Origin: Actinomucor elegans
Taxonomy: Eukaryota; Mucoromycota; Mucoromycetes; Mucorales; Mucoraceae
Assembly (NCBI GenBank): GCA_026027325.1
Contig: JAMSLZ010000023.1
Location: 77,001 to 141,000, forward strand
DNA: 64,000 bases
Direction of reading: 5' to 3'
Positions within the stretch are counted from its first letter, which is position 1. Each line of letters opens with the position of its first letter. The position numbers and the translations under genes were made by a program. The notes below the pieces were generated by a model. The model did no database searches, had not been told where the DNA came from, and saw nothing but the letters and a program-made list of their open reading frames with translations. Of this stretch, positions 24,354 to 36,200 are shown piece by piece.

Positions 24354-25355
24354 TCATGCAATCTCTGGATATAAATCGGTTCTTCTATGACTCATGACAG
24401 GCATCTCGACTCGAATACGTTTCAGATATTCCAAGTCAATGTCAGCAACAGCAACGGAAGGTTGTGTATTCTCACTGCAACGAGATAGCACGGTTCCCCA
24501 AGGATCCACAATCTACCAATGCAAAAATCAATACTACGGTCATCTTTTTCACTATCACTCTATTACCATGGCATTTCCATAACTGAAACGCTTTTCATTA
24601 TGCTGACCTATTTGAGCAGCTGCTATCACGTAAGTTTGTGTCTCTATTGCGCGTGCTCTCAGTAGGGGTTCTAATAAAACCGTCAGCTCTGTAGCCTATT
24701 ACTCCTTTTTTAAAGAACTTACCCCAATGAGCCATACCCGTTTTTACAGTAAATGCGCTTGGGTAAGCCAGTATTTCAGCCCCTCTCCTTCTTAATGCAA
24801 TTGCCTGTTCAGCAAATCGCACATCATAACACGTCTGCTGCCCCAACCACCCTATGGGCGTTTGTAAAGGCGATCCTATCGTTTCGCCTTTCACTGTCGT
24901 ATCGCTCTCTACTAAACGTGGACCGTTATTGATATCTACATCAAACAGATGAATTTTATGATATGCCTGCAATAACGCGCCCTCTTGATCGATAACAACG
25001 TGCGTATTGTAGATATGCTTGGGATCATTGGGTGAAGACTCATGCACACCCACCGAGACCCACATAGATTCTTGACGAGCAGTTTCTGCAATACCTTTCA
25101 AAAAAAGGGAAGCCGATAGTGAACTAGTGAGCGATAAAGACTCAGTAGAGGAAGAGGCGATAAAATCGGAGGCTTCTGGAAGAAAAATCATCTAGCATTG
25201 TATGTTCATTTAGTCATTATAAGAAAGAACAAGGAATGAAAATGGTTTACTTTGGCTCCTAGTTGAGCAGCTTGGCGAATAAGGTTCTGACATATGACTC
25301 TGTTCGTTGATATGGAGGATGTAGCGCAAAACTGACCTACAGCTGCTATAGTCAT
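24354..25355 (-). CDS. NIT2: Nit-family carbon-nitrogen hydrolase (deaminated glutathione amidase-like)
   Basis: Exons 25355-25251, 25191-24723, 24670-24567 and 24512-24354 join to 278 residues. The catalytic triad of the nitrilase superfamily is present: E41 in LPEAS, K114 in [10 protein letters not shown] and C156 in [20 protein letters not shown] and YVIAAAQ are also seen. The CYDxRF context and length fit the Nit1/Nit2 branch, which hydrolyses deaminated glutathione, a metabolite-repair reaction. An in-frame ATG at 25424 would add 23 residues; I chose 25355 because the family starts there (MTIAAVGQF) and the upstream part looks like pyrimidine-rich leader. A mitochondrial isoform from the upstream ATG is possible. 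Confidence 0.88.
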
Positions 25356-25775
25356 TATTATTTGTTCAAAGAGGAAAGACGGGAAATAGGGTACAGTTGA
25401 AATAGCGACGTTGACGAAACTCATTTGTCGCACAAGATGTAGAGTTTAAAGCATCATAGTTTGGTATATATGCAAAGACTTTTACGTGTCACTGAGATGG
25501 CACTGAGAATACGACCAAGTCTCAACAGTAGATGCTCATGTTCAAGAATAACATGTCCATGCATAGTACGACACAGTTCACATTATAAATCCAGATCATA
25601 ATTTAAACTGTCAAGGATTGAGGACCCCAACCCATAGCTACACCAAAACTCTCAGTATATAAGGTTTATTATGAAAGCATCAAGCTCTATTTTTACAAGC
25701 ATGAATGTTTTACAATTTAAATCTACTGCTGTATTACCTGCTATTACCGATGAATAGAGTATTCTCGTTCTATAT

Positions 25776-25880
25776 CAATTAAATAAATGCCCCCAATGAA
25801 TGCAGTAGCCCGTTCCAAGTATAGATCATATTTGTCAGATGCTATATCTGCTTCAGATCAACGCGAAAATCTATAGATAA
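25776..25880 (+). repeat. Dispersed ~90-bp repeat, copy
   Basis: AATTAAATAAATG, GCAGTAGCCCGTTCC, then TTGTCAGATGCTATA. The tail is AACGCGAAAATCTATAGAT. The order of blocks matches other copies. Confidence 0.55.
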
Positions 25881-25939
25881 TTGGGCATTGTTCATGTATT
25901 TTACGACTAATCATTAAAAACGTATATTCGTTATACTAT

Positions 25940-26040
25940 GGTTAAACAGTAGTCTTATTAAACATAGCCACTTTTTCCAGGTAAGAAAATACTCATCGGA
26001 TATGACATTTGACCAAATTCAATGGAGAAATCGTAAGGTC
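25940..26040 (+). repeat. Dispersed ~90-bp repeat, copy
   Basis: GTTAAACAGTAGTC, then CATCGGATATGACATTTGAC and GGAGAAATCG. It lies some 60 bp after the previous copy in the same orientation. Confidence 0.55.
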
Positions 26041-27411
26041 TGGCGATAATAAAATGAAAAACTTTAATGGCAACAAATTCAACATCCCACTTTAAACACC
26101 GATTACGTGAATTGCCATTCTTTAAAAGCAACAAATACGTTGTCAAGCATAACTATAAGAGAATCGAATCTGTCATTACTAAGAATATATATATATATAT
26201 ATATATATATTTCTATTATGAAGCACTCCTATTACAACTGTATTTCTAATGACCTAAAAGCTGAGCCTTTATCAAGAATAATTTTACGAGTTAAAGACGA
26301 TAACAAATTATACTTGTATTATTAGATACGCATTTACATTTGGAAAGAAAATGCTTTGCTAATCTTTTTTTTTGTGTATATATAAACGTTTCTATCAAAA
26401 GTTGGATCAAAGCACTGTAAATTAAATAGTTTTTTTTTGAGGATCTAGAAGAGTCTCAGGTAGTAGGATTGAAGCGATAAATCATCGCCATCCAAATCAG
26501 GATTTTATTCAATTCATTTCCCCTATTTCTTTTTCTTTGGAAGAAATCTGACTCGTTACTCAAAAGATCTAATTGCGCTCTTGTATTCTGCCATCTTTGA
26601 TAGTATAGCTTGATTTCTTCAGTTCTCGACCCTCCTCCTCCTCCTCCTCCTCCTCCTCCTCCCCCCACAGAGTCAATGTTCATTTTTCTGGAATGCCAAG
26701 TAGTAGCATCTAATACACTTAAAACACCATACCTTCAAGGAAACTTTTCCATTGTATTGATCTGAAGTGAATAAGAAAAAAGACCAAGCACTGACCAAAT
26801 TTCTTTTTGAGTTCAATTACATTACTTTTTCCTATATATAACTTGGTTTTCAATCGTCTCTTGCCTAGAACAAGTAGTACTTGTAGGAATAGCCTGATGT
26901 TTATTCGAAAAAAAAAAGAATCTGATAAGATATAAAATAGCATAAGTCCGATTACTCGTGCCACGTTTCAGCAGAGCTTAATTATTATGCTATAATCAGA
27001 TTCATCATAAGAGATGTACTTGCGTTTCCATGCACCCAACCCATCGACATTCAAAGCACTGATTCCTATCCGAATTGATCGATTAATAGCATTAAAAAAT
27101 GTTATGCGTCAATTGCAATAGTTATTGATATACTTTTATTATGTAGTACCTGATTTCGCAACACCATTGCATACTCTCTCATTCTACATATTGAAACACA
27201 AATCACAAAGCAATTGTGATGCCAAGAATGTACCATCATCATCAGATAATAGCAAAAAGTCCGCAGATGGTGCGGGATTCCGGCTGATAAATAGCCAAGG
27301 TTTTTGTTACACTTGCAAGTATCTCCAGGTATATAAGGGTCCATCATCTTATCAGATTCTAGCAAAAATAACAATCTTATTTATTCAAACTATTTATTTA
27401 TTTATTTAATC

Positions 27412-28112
27412 ATGGCTCCTTTGGAAATTATCGGCGCAGGCTTTGGTAGAACTGGTACTGACAGTCTTAGACTTGCATTGAACAAACTTGGGTATGTATA
27501 AAGTACGATCAATGTGACGGACTTGCGTTGACATTTGAAATTAGTTACCATACACACCACATGAAGTCCTTTCGTGAAGATCCAAGCCTCAACCCTGATG
27601 ATTTTTATAATGCTTACAAGGACCGTGCTAACGCTGACTGGAACGCGCTTTACAAAAACTATAGCGCTGCTGTCGATTGGCCAACCGCCAGTTACTACAA
27701 AGACCTCATGGCTTTCTACCCTGATGCTAAAGTTATCTTGACTGTACGCAGCGCCGACAGTTGGTACGAGTCTGTCAAGAACACGATCGGTGCTCACCAG
27801 CAATTACATGGTGCCAATATTACACCTGAACATCCTGGTTACAAGTTTTTCCGCATGGCTATGGCTACTTGCTTGGATGGCCATGTTCATGACGCCAAGG
27901 CATTTTCTGACGAAGCCGCTATGAAAAAGTTGTTTTTGGACCATATTGAGCAGGTCAAATGTGATGTGCCTGCTGAGCGTTTGTTGGTATTGGAATTGGG
28001 CGAAGGGTGGCAGCGTTTGTGTGAATTCTTGGGCAAGCCCATGCCCGAAGAGCCTTATCCCCACGTCAATACAACTGAAGACCATCAAAAGCGTACTAGT
28101 GGTAGCGAATAA
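27412..28112 (+). CDS. Sulfotransferase-family (P-loop) protein
   Basis: Exons 27412-27491 and 27545-28112 join to 215 residues. The N-terminal GAGFGRTGTDSLRLAL is the 5'-phosphosulfate-binding loop of the sulfotransferase fold, and VRSADSWYESV in mid-protein matches the 3'-phosphate site region. This small fungal family is often labelled 'NAD-dependent epimerase' or 'P-loop NTPase' by transfer. It is shorter than classic PAPS sulfotransferases, and the substrate is unknown. Codon use is relatively GC-rich compared with its AT-rich surroundings, suggesting decent expression. Confidence 0.75.
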
Positions 28113-29573
28113 GATAAATCCATATACAAAAGACTTGTAATTACATATTTAATTTATTAGCTACAATAAATTGAACAGTTTTTCATCCTGTATACTAGAG
28201 ACATATGGCATCTGAATATTCAGTACAAAAAATGCATTCCTTTTGTAATCATACTTGTTTTTAATTTCAGTGCTTCAAGTAATATTCATATATTCTATAT
28301 TGACTAATTTTTTTCTCTTGGTTAATAAGAACATGTTATGAAGCCTCGATAATGGGAGAATAGGCTAAAGCGCTGAAAATCATTGATTCACATTCAACTC
28401 TATTGGAAAAAGTTTCAATAGTTCCATTGGATGGTGGCGTTTGTATATGATACAGTAGTAGTAGTATATAGTGGTATACTAAGTTCTAAAACTTCATCAA
28501 TTAAAAAAAACTAAAAAAAAAAACTAAAACAAATCAATCATTTGGGGGGAAAGGAAACAAGAGCACACAATACTATGTGTTCAAGTGAGTTAATGGAACA
28601 CTGAAAGTCGGAAAATGAATTCGGAGGCGAAATACGTCGGTATATGCCAACCGATTAAAATCACATAATTGCGACTACTTCAACACCATACTGAGATAAA
28701 TAAATTATTTTGGGGAAATTCTAAGAACCAAAATTATTTTTTTTACAGTGAATGAACTATGAGCTCTATATTTACAAATATAGGCGGTAGAGCATTGGTA
28801 TAAGGGTAATTCGGGGGATGAAATTGAATTGAAGCACAGCCCCATGATAACGCATTAGAATCACTAAACCGCCTGTTAGTTTTATAATGGACTAAGAACA
28901 CTTGATAATTTTGGGGTAAAATATAGAACAAAACGTGCTCTTTCCAATGGGCCCAATTTCTTGGTTCTAAATTAATTTTATGTGATGTTAGGATGCTTCA
29001 AGGTACGTTTAGTCGAATAAAAAACGCGAAATTATACACATAGCCTATAGTTTTACTTGCAATAAACTTTGGCTTATAGTATTTCCCGAGAGAACGTGAC
29101 AAAAACTTCTCAAAAGATATGAATCACGGAAAATGATTGGATTAATATCAAAAATCGCGTGAGAATTATTAAAAACAGTTCAATATGGATAGATGCTCGT
29201 TCTTTTGTCTATACCTACACGCTGCTTAAGCCAAACTGACGTCATATGCACTAGCTGTAGGAAACCTTTCGCGTATTTTCGTAAAACGTTTTCATATCAT
29301 CAAAAACTGAAATCGTCGATTCAAATTGTTCTTGTTTCGCTTAATGGATAAAAAACGCGAGAATTTTGGCTTGGAAACCAAGGGGGTTTCAGTACGACTT
29401 GCTTTCACAAGTTGACCTTCTTATTGCACCTAAAATAGGCTTAAAATATTAAAATTGATTGGGCATAGAAAAGAAAAAAACTTTCATTGATTGAGGCGGG
29501 GTGAAAAGTGAATATTTCCCTCGTTTTCCTTTCTTTCTCTCTTTTTCTTCTTTCTTTTTTTATACTTTATAAC
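28113..29573. promoter_or_regulatory. Spacer upstream of the Myb gene
   Basis: About 1.4 kb with no credible gene. A perfect palindromic CRE (TGACGTCA) lies at 29237-29244, some 330 bp before the Myb gene start, and a strongly pyrimidine-rich tract precedes that start. The rest shows nothing recognisable. Confidence 0.5.
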
Positions 29574-31585
29574 ATGCAAACAGATACAATATCGAGACTA
29601 CAAAACATGTCTTCAGTGGTTAAAATCCCGTCGCCACTATCTGGAAAGCAGCAACTACCTCACCCTCAGTCACCTCAGCTGCATCAAGGTGTAACGTCAA
29701 ATAGCCTAGGACAATTAGATAGTATATTTCAATCAGTGAAAAGACAGGTAAACTATACAAGTGATTATACCAAACAAAGAAGACTCATTTTTTCAAAAGA
29801 TTGATCAATGGGGTGAAAATGCAAAATGGAAAATAGACTTGGTTTTATTGGATAATCCGCAACAACAGCAACCGAGTAGTTTGCATCCTCTGCTGTCTCC
29901 GCAACATCTGCACCCTAATGCGATCACAACTCCGTCCAATGCTGCTGTAGTGGGTGGCGGAGATTCCTTGCCAATCACTTCCTCAATACAATATCCAGTA
30001 AGATGCCTTATTCCACTATATAACCAATGACTAACGCGTATCATTAGTGGGACTATGTTGCGCCTTCTACCAATGAATGGAAACAAGATTCGGATGATTT
30101 ACAGCGAAAGGTAAATAACCATGATGTTTTTTTTTATTCACTCCTTACTAATGATACATCAAGTTACGTGAATCCATAGAACGTCAAAAGTATCTTGAAA
30201 GTATCATATGGTCTCAGGCAGAACAGATCAAGCACACATCCATTCCTCAAGATAACGCCATTAATACAATGAAAAGCATCTTTTTAATGACAGTAAGTAG
30301 TATCACTGTAAATCAACGCGTTACTAACCCATTTTGCAGCAAAATGAGCAAAAAGTCCATTATCTCGTAGAATCAGATCTGTTACAAAAGGACATAGAAG
30401 CGCTATCAAAGAAACTTAAAAAGATAGCATCGATACTAGAAAAGATAGAGAAAATGGAGCTACCATCAGATGTTTCCAGTTTTGACAAAGAAGCACTACT
30501 GAACGACCGTACATTATTGATGCGCAAGCTGCATTTGGCTGAATTAAGACTTACAGCTAGAGATGCTGAAATAGACTATTTGCATGAAGTCGTCGATACA
30601 TTGAAAACCAACGCTGCTAATCATGCTGTTGCATCGCCCAAACCATTTCACAAGAAGCTACGCAAGGGACCACCTTATCTGTTTCAACAGCAGTATTCAC
30701 CACGTAGTAGCGAAGTCAGATCGACAGAACAGCATCCATTGTCAGGCCTTGATAGTCTGGGAATCGTAGCAGATCAAATGCTAAGTGATCCTGAATTTGA
30801 AAGTACATCCAGCGTCGCGCCTAGTAGCAGTGAAAAACGTTTACGATCTCGATTAGATGACCGTAGATCACAGAGATCAATCGATTCAGCAGCAACCTTA
30901 TTAGCAATGCCTCAATTAATGATACCTCAACGTACTGCGCGAGGTAAGAACAAGTAGTTTTTGTGTTGTATTTTGTGATTAACGGGTATTTATAGCCACT
31001 GAGGAACATCTTTCGTCATCCTCATCACCTGAGCAGCAAAAATCTAGCACTTATGATCATATTCCCAAAAAGCCTCGATCTACTTATACGCGTTGGACAG
31101 AGGCAGAAGATCGTCTATTACGTGCAGCTGTCAAGAAATACGGACACAGTAACTGGGAAGCTTGTTCAAAAGATGTACATGGACGAAGTAACATTCAATG
31201 CCGCAATCGATGGATACGGCATCTTGAACATAAACCTGCACCTGTAGAAGAAGTAGATGAAGAGGCTGAGGAACAAAACAAACAAAAACAAACTATACAA
31301 CAATTGCAGCAATCATCACCAACAGCCAATAGAAACGCGCGTCAATCACCTTCCATTGCTGCTTTGCTCAACAATAACAACGAAGATAATAGATATCACT
31401 ATTCACCTCAATCAACGCCTCAACAGGCCTATACTGGTGAAGCTTCTTCATCGTCACGACTACCGCCTCCTGCTACATCTTCCACTCAAAGTACTTCGTA
31501 CCTCCATCCTACATATCGACCTCCATCACCTATGCAAACTCCAAAGAATGGAAAACGTCGATCACCTGAAGATATCTACCAGTAG
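29574..31585 (+). CDS. Single Myb/SANT-repeat DNA-binding protein
   Basis: Exons 29574-29747, 29800-29997, 30048-30110, 30164-30292, 30340-30943 and 30996-31585 join to 585 residues. There is one Myb repeat in the C-terminal third, residues about 420-465: RWTEAEDRLLRAAV, GHSNWEA and QCRNRWIRHL, with the three regularly spaced tryptophans. The middle has leucine-heptad coiled-coil segments (YLVESDLLQKDIEALSKKL and LMRKLHLAELRLTA), suggesting a dimer. The ends are Q/S/P-rich. It is probably a nuclear transcription factor with an unknown target. An earlier in-frame start was not found; a second ATG 12 codons in is possible. Confidence 0.82.
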
Positions 31586-33285
31586 AAAAAGAAATAAGGC
31601 TGGAGTACATAGAATCCTTTTTTTTCTTCTTCTTATTACTGCAATATTGTAAATATCACAAACATCATCATCTAGCACCAATTCTTTGTATAGTTTTCGT
31701 TTTTTTTTATATCTTTGTCTTTTATTATCTATTATTCAATCATTCTTTATTTTTATGGTCAATTCACTGTTTTTTTTTTTTTCGTTAAAATATTTAAATA
31801 AAATATATGGAGTGCCTTTGGCTCTTGTGCAATTTATGCAGTATCAAAAGTGCAACGTACAAGTGGCGAAGCTACTTGCTTGGAATAAAACAAAATGTAT
31901 TGTAATGTAGAACAGTACAGTAGTAGTGCAAATATTATGCGCTATTAGAAGACAGTAAATAGCTTATTTAAAAAAAGCAAATATACAGCAAGTAAAGGTC
32001 CTAATTTAACACATGTGTTTACAGCTTTTAACGTAGCAAAAGAATAGGAGTAGATCTGCAGCCTCACTAGATTTAACAGTCTGCTCTGTACGCGAACTGT
32101 TGATCTGATGTGACTTTTGACCAAGATCAATGCAAAGATCTATAAATTTATAGATCTGAATCATTTAATAAAATACATCACCATTACAACACATTTACCA
32201 AAACATAACTTAGTCATAGTACTTTATTCAAATAGTGGCTATAATGGCTTATGTCTACCCTTAGTATGTAATAACCATCAAATATGGCACTAAACCGAGA
32301 GAGAGAGAGAGAGAAAGTAACAGGAAACAACTATGAGGATTGAAGGGAATATAAAACCTTATTTGCATCATTTGATGCGCAATCTCATTTTTTACAAACG
32401 TTATTAAATCGCTTTTTGAGTATCTGAGAACTTTTCATTATTCAAAATTCGATTTAATGAGCATCGAGAAAACGCATCGAATGAAATCTGTCATTTTTAA
32501 GCAAGTTCCTACACCCTATAGTCCAAATTCTGCCTTTTTGGACGAAAAATGACAATGTTTTGGAGCAGAGCGGAATTGTTTATTTGGGATAAAGGCAATG
32601 ATAAAGGAATTTCATACAGAAACGCTATAAGGGTTACTTTAGGGGTTTTTGCAGAGATGACTAGCTTATATATAGTTATAGTAACAATCCAGTATTTTAT
32701 GTTTTGCAGAAATTGCGAGAATTGTTTCAGACGATCGCGCTTTATGTTTACCGAGAGCCATGTATATCATCCAACAACCGACTGTTGATCAAGTGAAGTA
32801 TACTCGGAATAGCCGCATTCAATTAGTCAAGTATAATACTAAATAAAACGAATAACAACGGCAAAAAAAAAAAAAAAAAAAAAAAAGGTTTAAAGAGTTT
32901 ACTATTATAGGACGGTATATTCAAATACTATGATCAAGTAGCAGATTTATCCTGAAAAAGAGAAGGGCTATATATTTTCTCATCGACTTGAACACTGATG
33001 ACCCCCATCTCCTCTAGTATACTATCAAAATCAGTGTGGAACAGTATCACTACAAAAGACGGTAGTATATATTATACACATCGGCGAAATAGTATATCGA
33101 CGTCTGAAATTTGAGTTTATGCTGATTCATTAATAACGATTCACATGTAAAGAGCCTATTTTCTACAAATTATACTATGTAACACCTTGATAATTTATAT
33201 AATATTAATTGTACCTTTCAAGTCATTTATTTGTTCTTTTTCTTCCTTTCCTTCAAAGTTGTATGTAGTATCATAAAAGCCTCAA
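31586..33285. other. Gene-free spacer with repeats
   Basis: About 1.7 kb with no credible gene. Contains a partial dispersed repeat at 32095-32160, the second repeat type at 32372-32458, a GA run near 32298-32314 and A24 at 32863-32886. Confidence 0.6.
32372..32458 (+). repeat. Second dispersed repeat type, copy 2
   Basis: GATGCGCAATCTCATTTTTT, ATTAAATCGCTTTTTGAG and TTATTCAAAATTCGATTTAA parallel the copy at 8711-8800 with small gaps. Confidence 0.55.
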
Positions 33286-34507
33286 ATGATATCAATGACA
33301 GCCTCGAGTAATAATGACACTTACGCTAATGAAACAAGCATTGATTCTAGTCGCAATCCATTGTCCCCACCACCATATCACTCATTAATATCTAGTGGAA
33401 ATATAGTAAGCGCAGCTGTCTCCATGGTCGACCAAAATCTAATGATATGTATATTGCAGTTATCCAGTAATAAAAATCAAATAGAAAACCATTCTTCCAT
33501 TATTACAACGAACGTCAAAGACTATATTTCCAGGTAATGTAGATCTTTTGTGTTACTGTGTATGCGCCAAGCAATTTATTTTAATTGTCAAGTATTATTG
33601 TAGATTGAACGCTACTATATCTCCTATCTACTCTACTTTTGTATACACTACAAGTGCTTCTTCTGCATCACCAGGAAATGAACTGCATGAAACTGTACCG
33701 AGGTAAATATATTATACTTTATGGGAGAGGGGGAGGGTATAGTGGCTGTTGATTATCTTATTTCGGTACTAAGTCCACTTGGATAGGAACAGTTTAGCTA
33801 AATCCGAAGCTATTACCGAACAATTAATAGTAAATAATGATATTATACCCAATAAAACGTCGACCACCCTGCAATATAGATCAAGTAGCAACGCAGATGA
33901 TACCCCCACTGGAAGCAGCTCTATGAACGAAAGTCTAGAACGCATTGGCACTTTGTTACAGCAGCTAATCGAAGAAGCACAAGAAAGCCTTGTAAACCCT
34001 CGGCATCAAGCACAATTCCATCACGAGGATGATTTGTCGACCGGGAAAAGTCTTTCTTACATTCAAAGTCGATACATACAAAGCCAAACAAAGCTAGCGC
34101 TGGCGTTAGATCAATTAGAAAAGAGCTTGCAGTATATTCCTACTATCATGATGGCAAAAGAATCCATGACTCAAGAACATTACTATCACCCCATATTCAC
34201 CCCTAATTACAACCATGCTCCGCCCAAAAGCCCATTCAAGATGCCATGGGCTACACTTGGCCTAGTACTAGCCTTGTTGGTTTATTCTCTCCAGCGACCC
34301 AAACCAACCACAAAATACCACCACATACAAGTTTCTTTACTGCTGCTTGTGATGTCTTCCATTTACCGCCGATTGAGGCTTAAGCATCCTATCATGAGTA
34401 TTATCGATTACTGTCTTCTTCGTCTCAACCTTTCCAGGGGTACACCGGCTATTTGCGGGTTTATCCATCGACTCAACTTTGTTCTCTGCTTATTACTGCA
34501 TAAATAA
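33286..34507 (+). CDS. Membrane-anchored protein of unknown function
   Basis: Exons 33286-33405, 33460-33533, 33604-33702 and 33787-34507 join to 337 residues. The N-terminal two thirds are soluble and serine/threonine/asparagine-rich, with a PPPY motif near residue 28 that could bind WW domains. A helical stretch follows (RIGTLLQQLIEEAQESL and SQTKLALALDQLEKSLQ). Two hydrophobic helices lie near the C-terminus (PWATLGLVLALLVYSL at about 253 and HIQVSLLLLVMSSIY at about 280), plus a hydrophobic tail end. This looks like a tail-anchored or hairpin membrane protein. I do not recognise the family. Its stop is only seven bases from the stop of the opposing BAG gene. Confidence 0.72.
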
Positions 34508-34514
34508 AAATATA

Positions 34515-35348
34515 TTATAGTTTATTTGTACTGTACAATTGCTTCAAAACGGCCCTTGATTGATCCACACGGTCCATAAGCGCTTGACATTGTTTGACAC
34601 CCTGTCTTCTATGCGCTCTTGCAGTCTCAAATTCAGAAGGACAATCCACACCATCCAAGGTAATAAGAGACTGCATCAGCAGCTCCGACAAATAAATACC
34701 AAGATCATCGATCTCTTTGCGTTGGTGCTCGTTCCAAGTTTTAATATCCGTGCCACCTTCAATAACTGAGATCACTTTAATATCAAACTCTTCTATCTTA
34801 TCTTTGGAGCCGTCTATTGCCTTCATGACTTTGGATATACGTGTCATGTATCCCACTTCTTCTGGATTGCCTGAAGCTGTTTGTTTCACCAATTCACTCT
34901 AAAAAAAAAAAAAAAGCCATAAGTCTACAGTCTTCATTATCTCCAAGACACTTACATTGACTCTCTCTCCTATCACAAATACAACAGATCCAGTATGAAT
35001 ACCACTGCTCCTCAGCGTGGCTGTATCATCTTTGATGTAGGCTTATGGTGTGTGTCGAAAGATTAGCTTGTTGCGTATTCTAGCTGTATTACTATTGTTT
35101 TTACCTCCCGACACCTTTAGCTTCATGGTCGCCAAGGTAACGCCTGTCACTCGCTTACAACGTTCTTTGAGTTCAGCTACTGTTGCATGTTCAATACCAC
35201 CTTTGACATCTCGGAAATGAATATCGTAGTATCGATCTTCAAACGAAATTACGATAGAATCTCGGACAGGTCGTTGCGCTGATTGCTGCTTATTTGTAGT
35301 AGAAGAGCTAGACTTTTTTAAACCAAAAAAAGAAGCGATAGAGTCCAT
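34515..35348 (-). CDS. Ubiquitin-like plus BAG-domain Hsp70 cochaperone
   Basis: Exons 35348-35105, 35041-34956 and 34898-34515 join to 237 residues. A ubiquitin-like region spans about 33-108 (VISFEDRYYDIHF, ATVAELKERC, LKVSGAYIKDD, GSVVFVIGE). The C-terminal half is an all-helical BAG domain (MTRISKVMKAIDG, LSELLMQSLITLDGVD, ARAHRRQGVKQCQALMDRVD). Ubl-BAG order is that of BAG1, a nucleotide-exchange factor for Hsp70 that links it to the proteasome. No transmembrane helix is present, unlike yeast Snl1, so it is cytosolic. Confidence 0.85.
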
Positions 35349-35444
35349 ATTTATTAAAAGAATAGAGAGGAAGGAAGAGCTTTTTTTTTTGTATTAAAAG
35401 AGGAAGGAAGAGCGTAAAGGGTAAAAGGAACAAAGGCTTTTTTT

Positions 35445-36200
35445 TTAAAGCCCAGTTATTATTCTAGGCTTGCTATGAAAGCCTAATTTCGAAAGTCGAG
35501 TACGATACAATAAACCTGTAAATATCAAAGCAGTGCTCGCGTAGTACACCCATAGAAACTTGGAGCCAGGAAGAACAAATGGCTTGGACACGCCATAGAG
35601 CGTAGCCGTCCAGAGAAACACCATGAGGACGTAACCTGATAAACGATGATACTTGTACAGTCTTTTTGCACGTGTAGCACCACCAAATAGACCAGGAACA
35701 TAAGCTATAAGGGCTCCAAGACTGAATTGAAGTAGCATGTACATATAAGTGATGCATCCAAGCTGTCCGTGCACACTATAAAATTATATCATTAATACAA
35801 TTTCTCTTTTATCGCTTTATATATATATATATATATATATCTTATTACGTGGTAAAATGAGGTTTTCTATTGAGGTCTTTGTTGTAATAAATAACTGAAA
35901 ACCCAATAGTCATGGTAGTGAAAGCAATTCCTTGTAGAACGCCATGCAGCGTTGCGTCTTTATTACTGTGTTGGTTGTTTGCTTGTAGTCCAATGATACC
36001 TGACAAAACCTTAGAAAAACTATCTGAATATTACACATTTTTTTTTTATTACCTTCAGTGCTTAAAATAAGCGTAACCAAAATGAATAATGGATGATATG
36101 AGAACAAAGACCAAGGCGTATAAACAGTAACAGAATAAACTACGACCAAAGTAAATGTAGTTAGTCCAGCATAAATACCGAGTTTTGAGCTAGTAATCAT
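35445..36200 (-). CDS. Cytochrome b561-family transmembrane electron carrier
   Basis: Exons 36200-36053, 35999-35849 and 35775-35445 join to 209 residues. About six transmembrane helices are predicted, and the four haem-ligand histidines sit where expected: H36 (SYHPLF), H68 (LHGVLQG), H102 (VHGQLG) and H143 (KYHRLSGY). Family members move electrons, often from ascorbate, across membranes and may support ferric reduction. The second intron carries an AT run at 35819-35840. It is followed in tandem by the BAG gene 96 bp on. Confidence 0.88.

Larger units (their letters stand above)
25356..27411. other. Gene-poor spacer with repeats and a CCT run
   Basis: Contains dispersed repeat copies at 25776-25880 and 25940-26040, an AT run at 26184-26210, and a CCT trinucleotide run at 26631-26661. 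On the minus strand the CCT run would be polyglycine in a 75-codon frame (26456-26683) continuing SRTEEIKLYYQRWQNT. That frame looks weakly protein-like, but I could not join it to upstream exons, so no gene is called. Confidence 0.55.
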
